From contig BEIE01000003.1 of NCBI GenBank assembly GCA_002898255.1, positions 229,745 through 293,744 on the forward strand: a DNA stretch of 64,000 nt. The letters run 5' to 3'. Below the pieces are notes generated by a model. That model had not been told where the DNA came from. It did no database searches and was given only the letters and a program-made list of their open reading frames with translations. This document shows, piece by piece, positions 63,761 through 64,000 of the stretch (position 1 is its first letter; every line of letters begins with the position of its first letter). This stretch comes from a bacterium HR28 (GTDB taxonomy: Bacteria > Chloroflexota > Chloroflexia > Thermomicrobiales > Thermomicrobiaceae). The position numbers and the translations under genes are program-made.

Positions 63761-64000
63761 ATGAGCAAGCCGCGGTTTGAGCGGACGAAGCCGCACGTGA
63801 ACGTAGGGACGATTGGGCACGTTGATCATGGGAAGACGACGTTGACGGCGGCGATCACGAAGGTGTTGAGCTTTAAGGGGCTGGCGAACTTCAAGCCGTA
63901 TGAGCAGATTGACAAGGCGCCGGAGGAGCGGGCGCGGGGGATTACGATTGCGATTAGCCACGTGGAGTATGAGACGGAGAAGCGGCACTACGCGCATGTC
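63761..64000 (+). CDS. tuf: Elongation factor Tu, N-terminal part (runs off the window)
   Basis: EF-Tu delivers aminoacyl-tRNA to the ribosome. The first 80 residues are present: start [21 protein letters not shown]-binding loop [14 protein letters not shown], then the switch I region [21 protein letters not shown] 63761 with GAGGAGG upstream. tRNA genes directly before tuf are a classic bacterial arrangement. The frame is open to the window end. Confidence 0.96.
   Translation, partial: MSKPRFERTKPHVNVGTIGHVDHGKTTLTAAITKVLSFKGLANFKPYEQIDKAPEERARGITIAISHVEYETEKRHYAHV

Overview
The window is a chromosome segment of a bacterium, most likely a thermophilic member of the Chloroflexota class Thermomicrobia (Thermomicrobium/Sphaerobacter-like). 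The call rests on remembered resemblances: a Thermus-type isocitrate dehydrogenase with its C-terminal extension, a LuxR regulator with an NB-ARC-like ATPase and helical repeats, inositol phosphate synthase beside acyl- and glycosyltransferases, a Gram-positive-type SOS box, and housekeeping proteins rich in Arg and Glu. No species is claimed. Genes are dense, operons are often joined by ATGA or GTGA stop/start overlaps, and many sigma-70-type promoters (TTGACN-17/18-TANNNT) can be read directly.

Layout. 0-5 kb (minus): the start of pnp, rpsO, and the ilvB-ilvN-ilvC operon. The ilv operon is preceded by a leader that encodes a 50-residue peptide with a Val-Val-Val-Ile-Leu-Ile-Leu run and by mutually exclusive hairpins, a classical attenuator. 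5-11 kb: a hypothetical protein, a response regulator/PAS histidine kinase pair, a PP2C phosphatase, an amidohydrolase and ruvA. 10.9-18.3 kb (minus): a pheS-pheT-hisS/hisZ-hisG-hisD operon. 18.35-24.8 kb: a gene-poor, structure-rich stretch followed by a LuxR/ATPase regulator, a small secreted protein and a flavin oxidoreductase; this looks like an accessory insert. 25-31 kb: eno, gpmI, ilvD. 30-38 kb (minus): icd-purE-purK, then nadD-secD-secF-flavoprotein. 38-41 kb: a membrane protein converging on gyrA. 41-50.7 kb (minus): ino1 with two odd LPLAT-family acyltransferases, and a purA-fabZ-GT9-GT9-GT4-GT9 operon, which together suggest inositol lipid and glycoconjugate synthesis. 50.7-57.9 kb: dnaJ with half a zinc finger, two DUF4013 membrane proteins, SOS-autoregulated lexA, cvpA-like, mutS2 and a small DUF2007-like protein. 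58-63.5 kb: mfd, comEA and a short comEC. 63.5-64 kb: tRNA-Thr, tRNA-Tyr and the start of tuf behind a near-consensus promoter.

How the parts work together. ilvBNC and ilvD make branched-chain amino acids, and the leader would tie ilvBNC expression to charged Val/Ile/Leu tRNA. eno and gpmI are adjacent glycolytic steps. The lexA, cvpA-mutS2 and mfd block concerns DNA damage, and comEA-comEC concerns DNA uptake. The 41-50 kb block probably builds cell-envelope lipids or glycans.

All function calls come from motif reading and memory of families; no search was run. Start codons were chosen from Shine-Dalgarno (SD) spacing, overlaps and usual family length.
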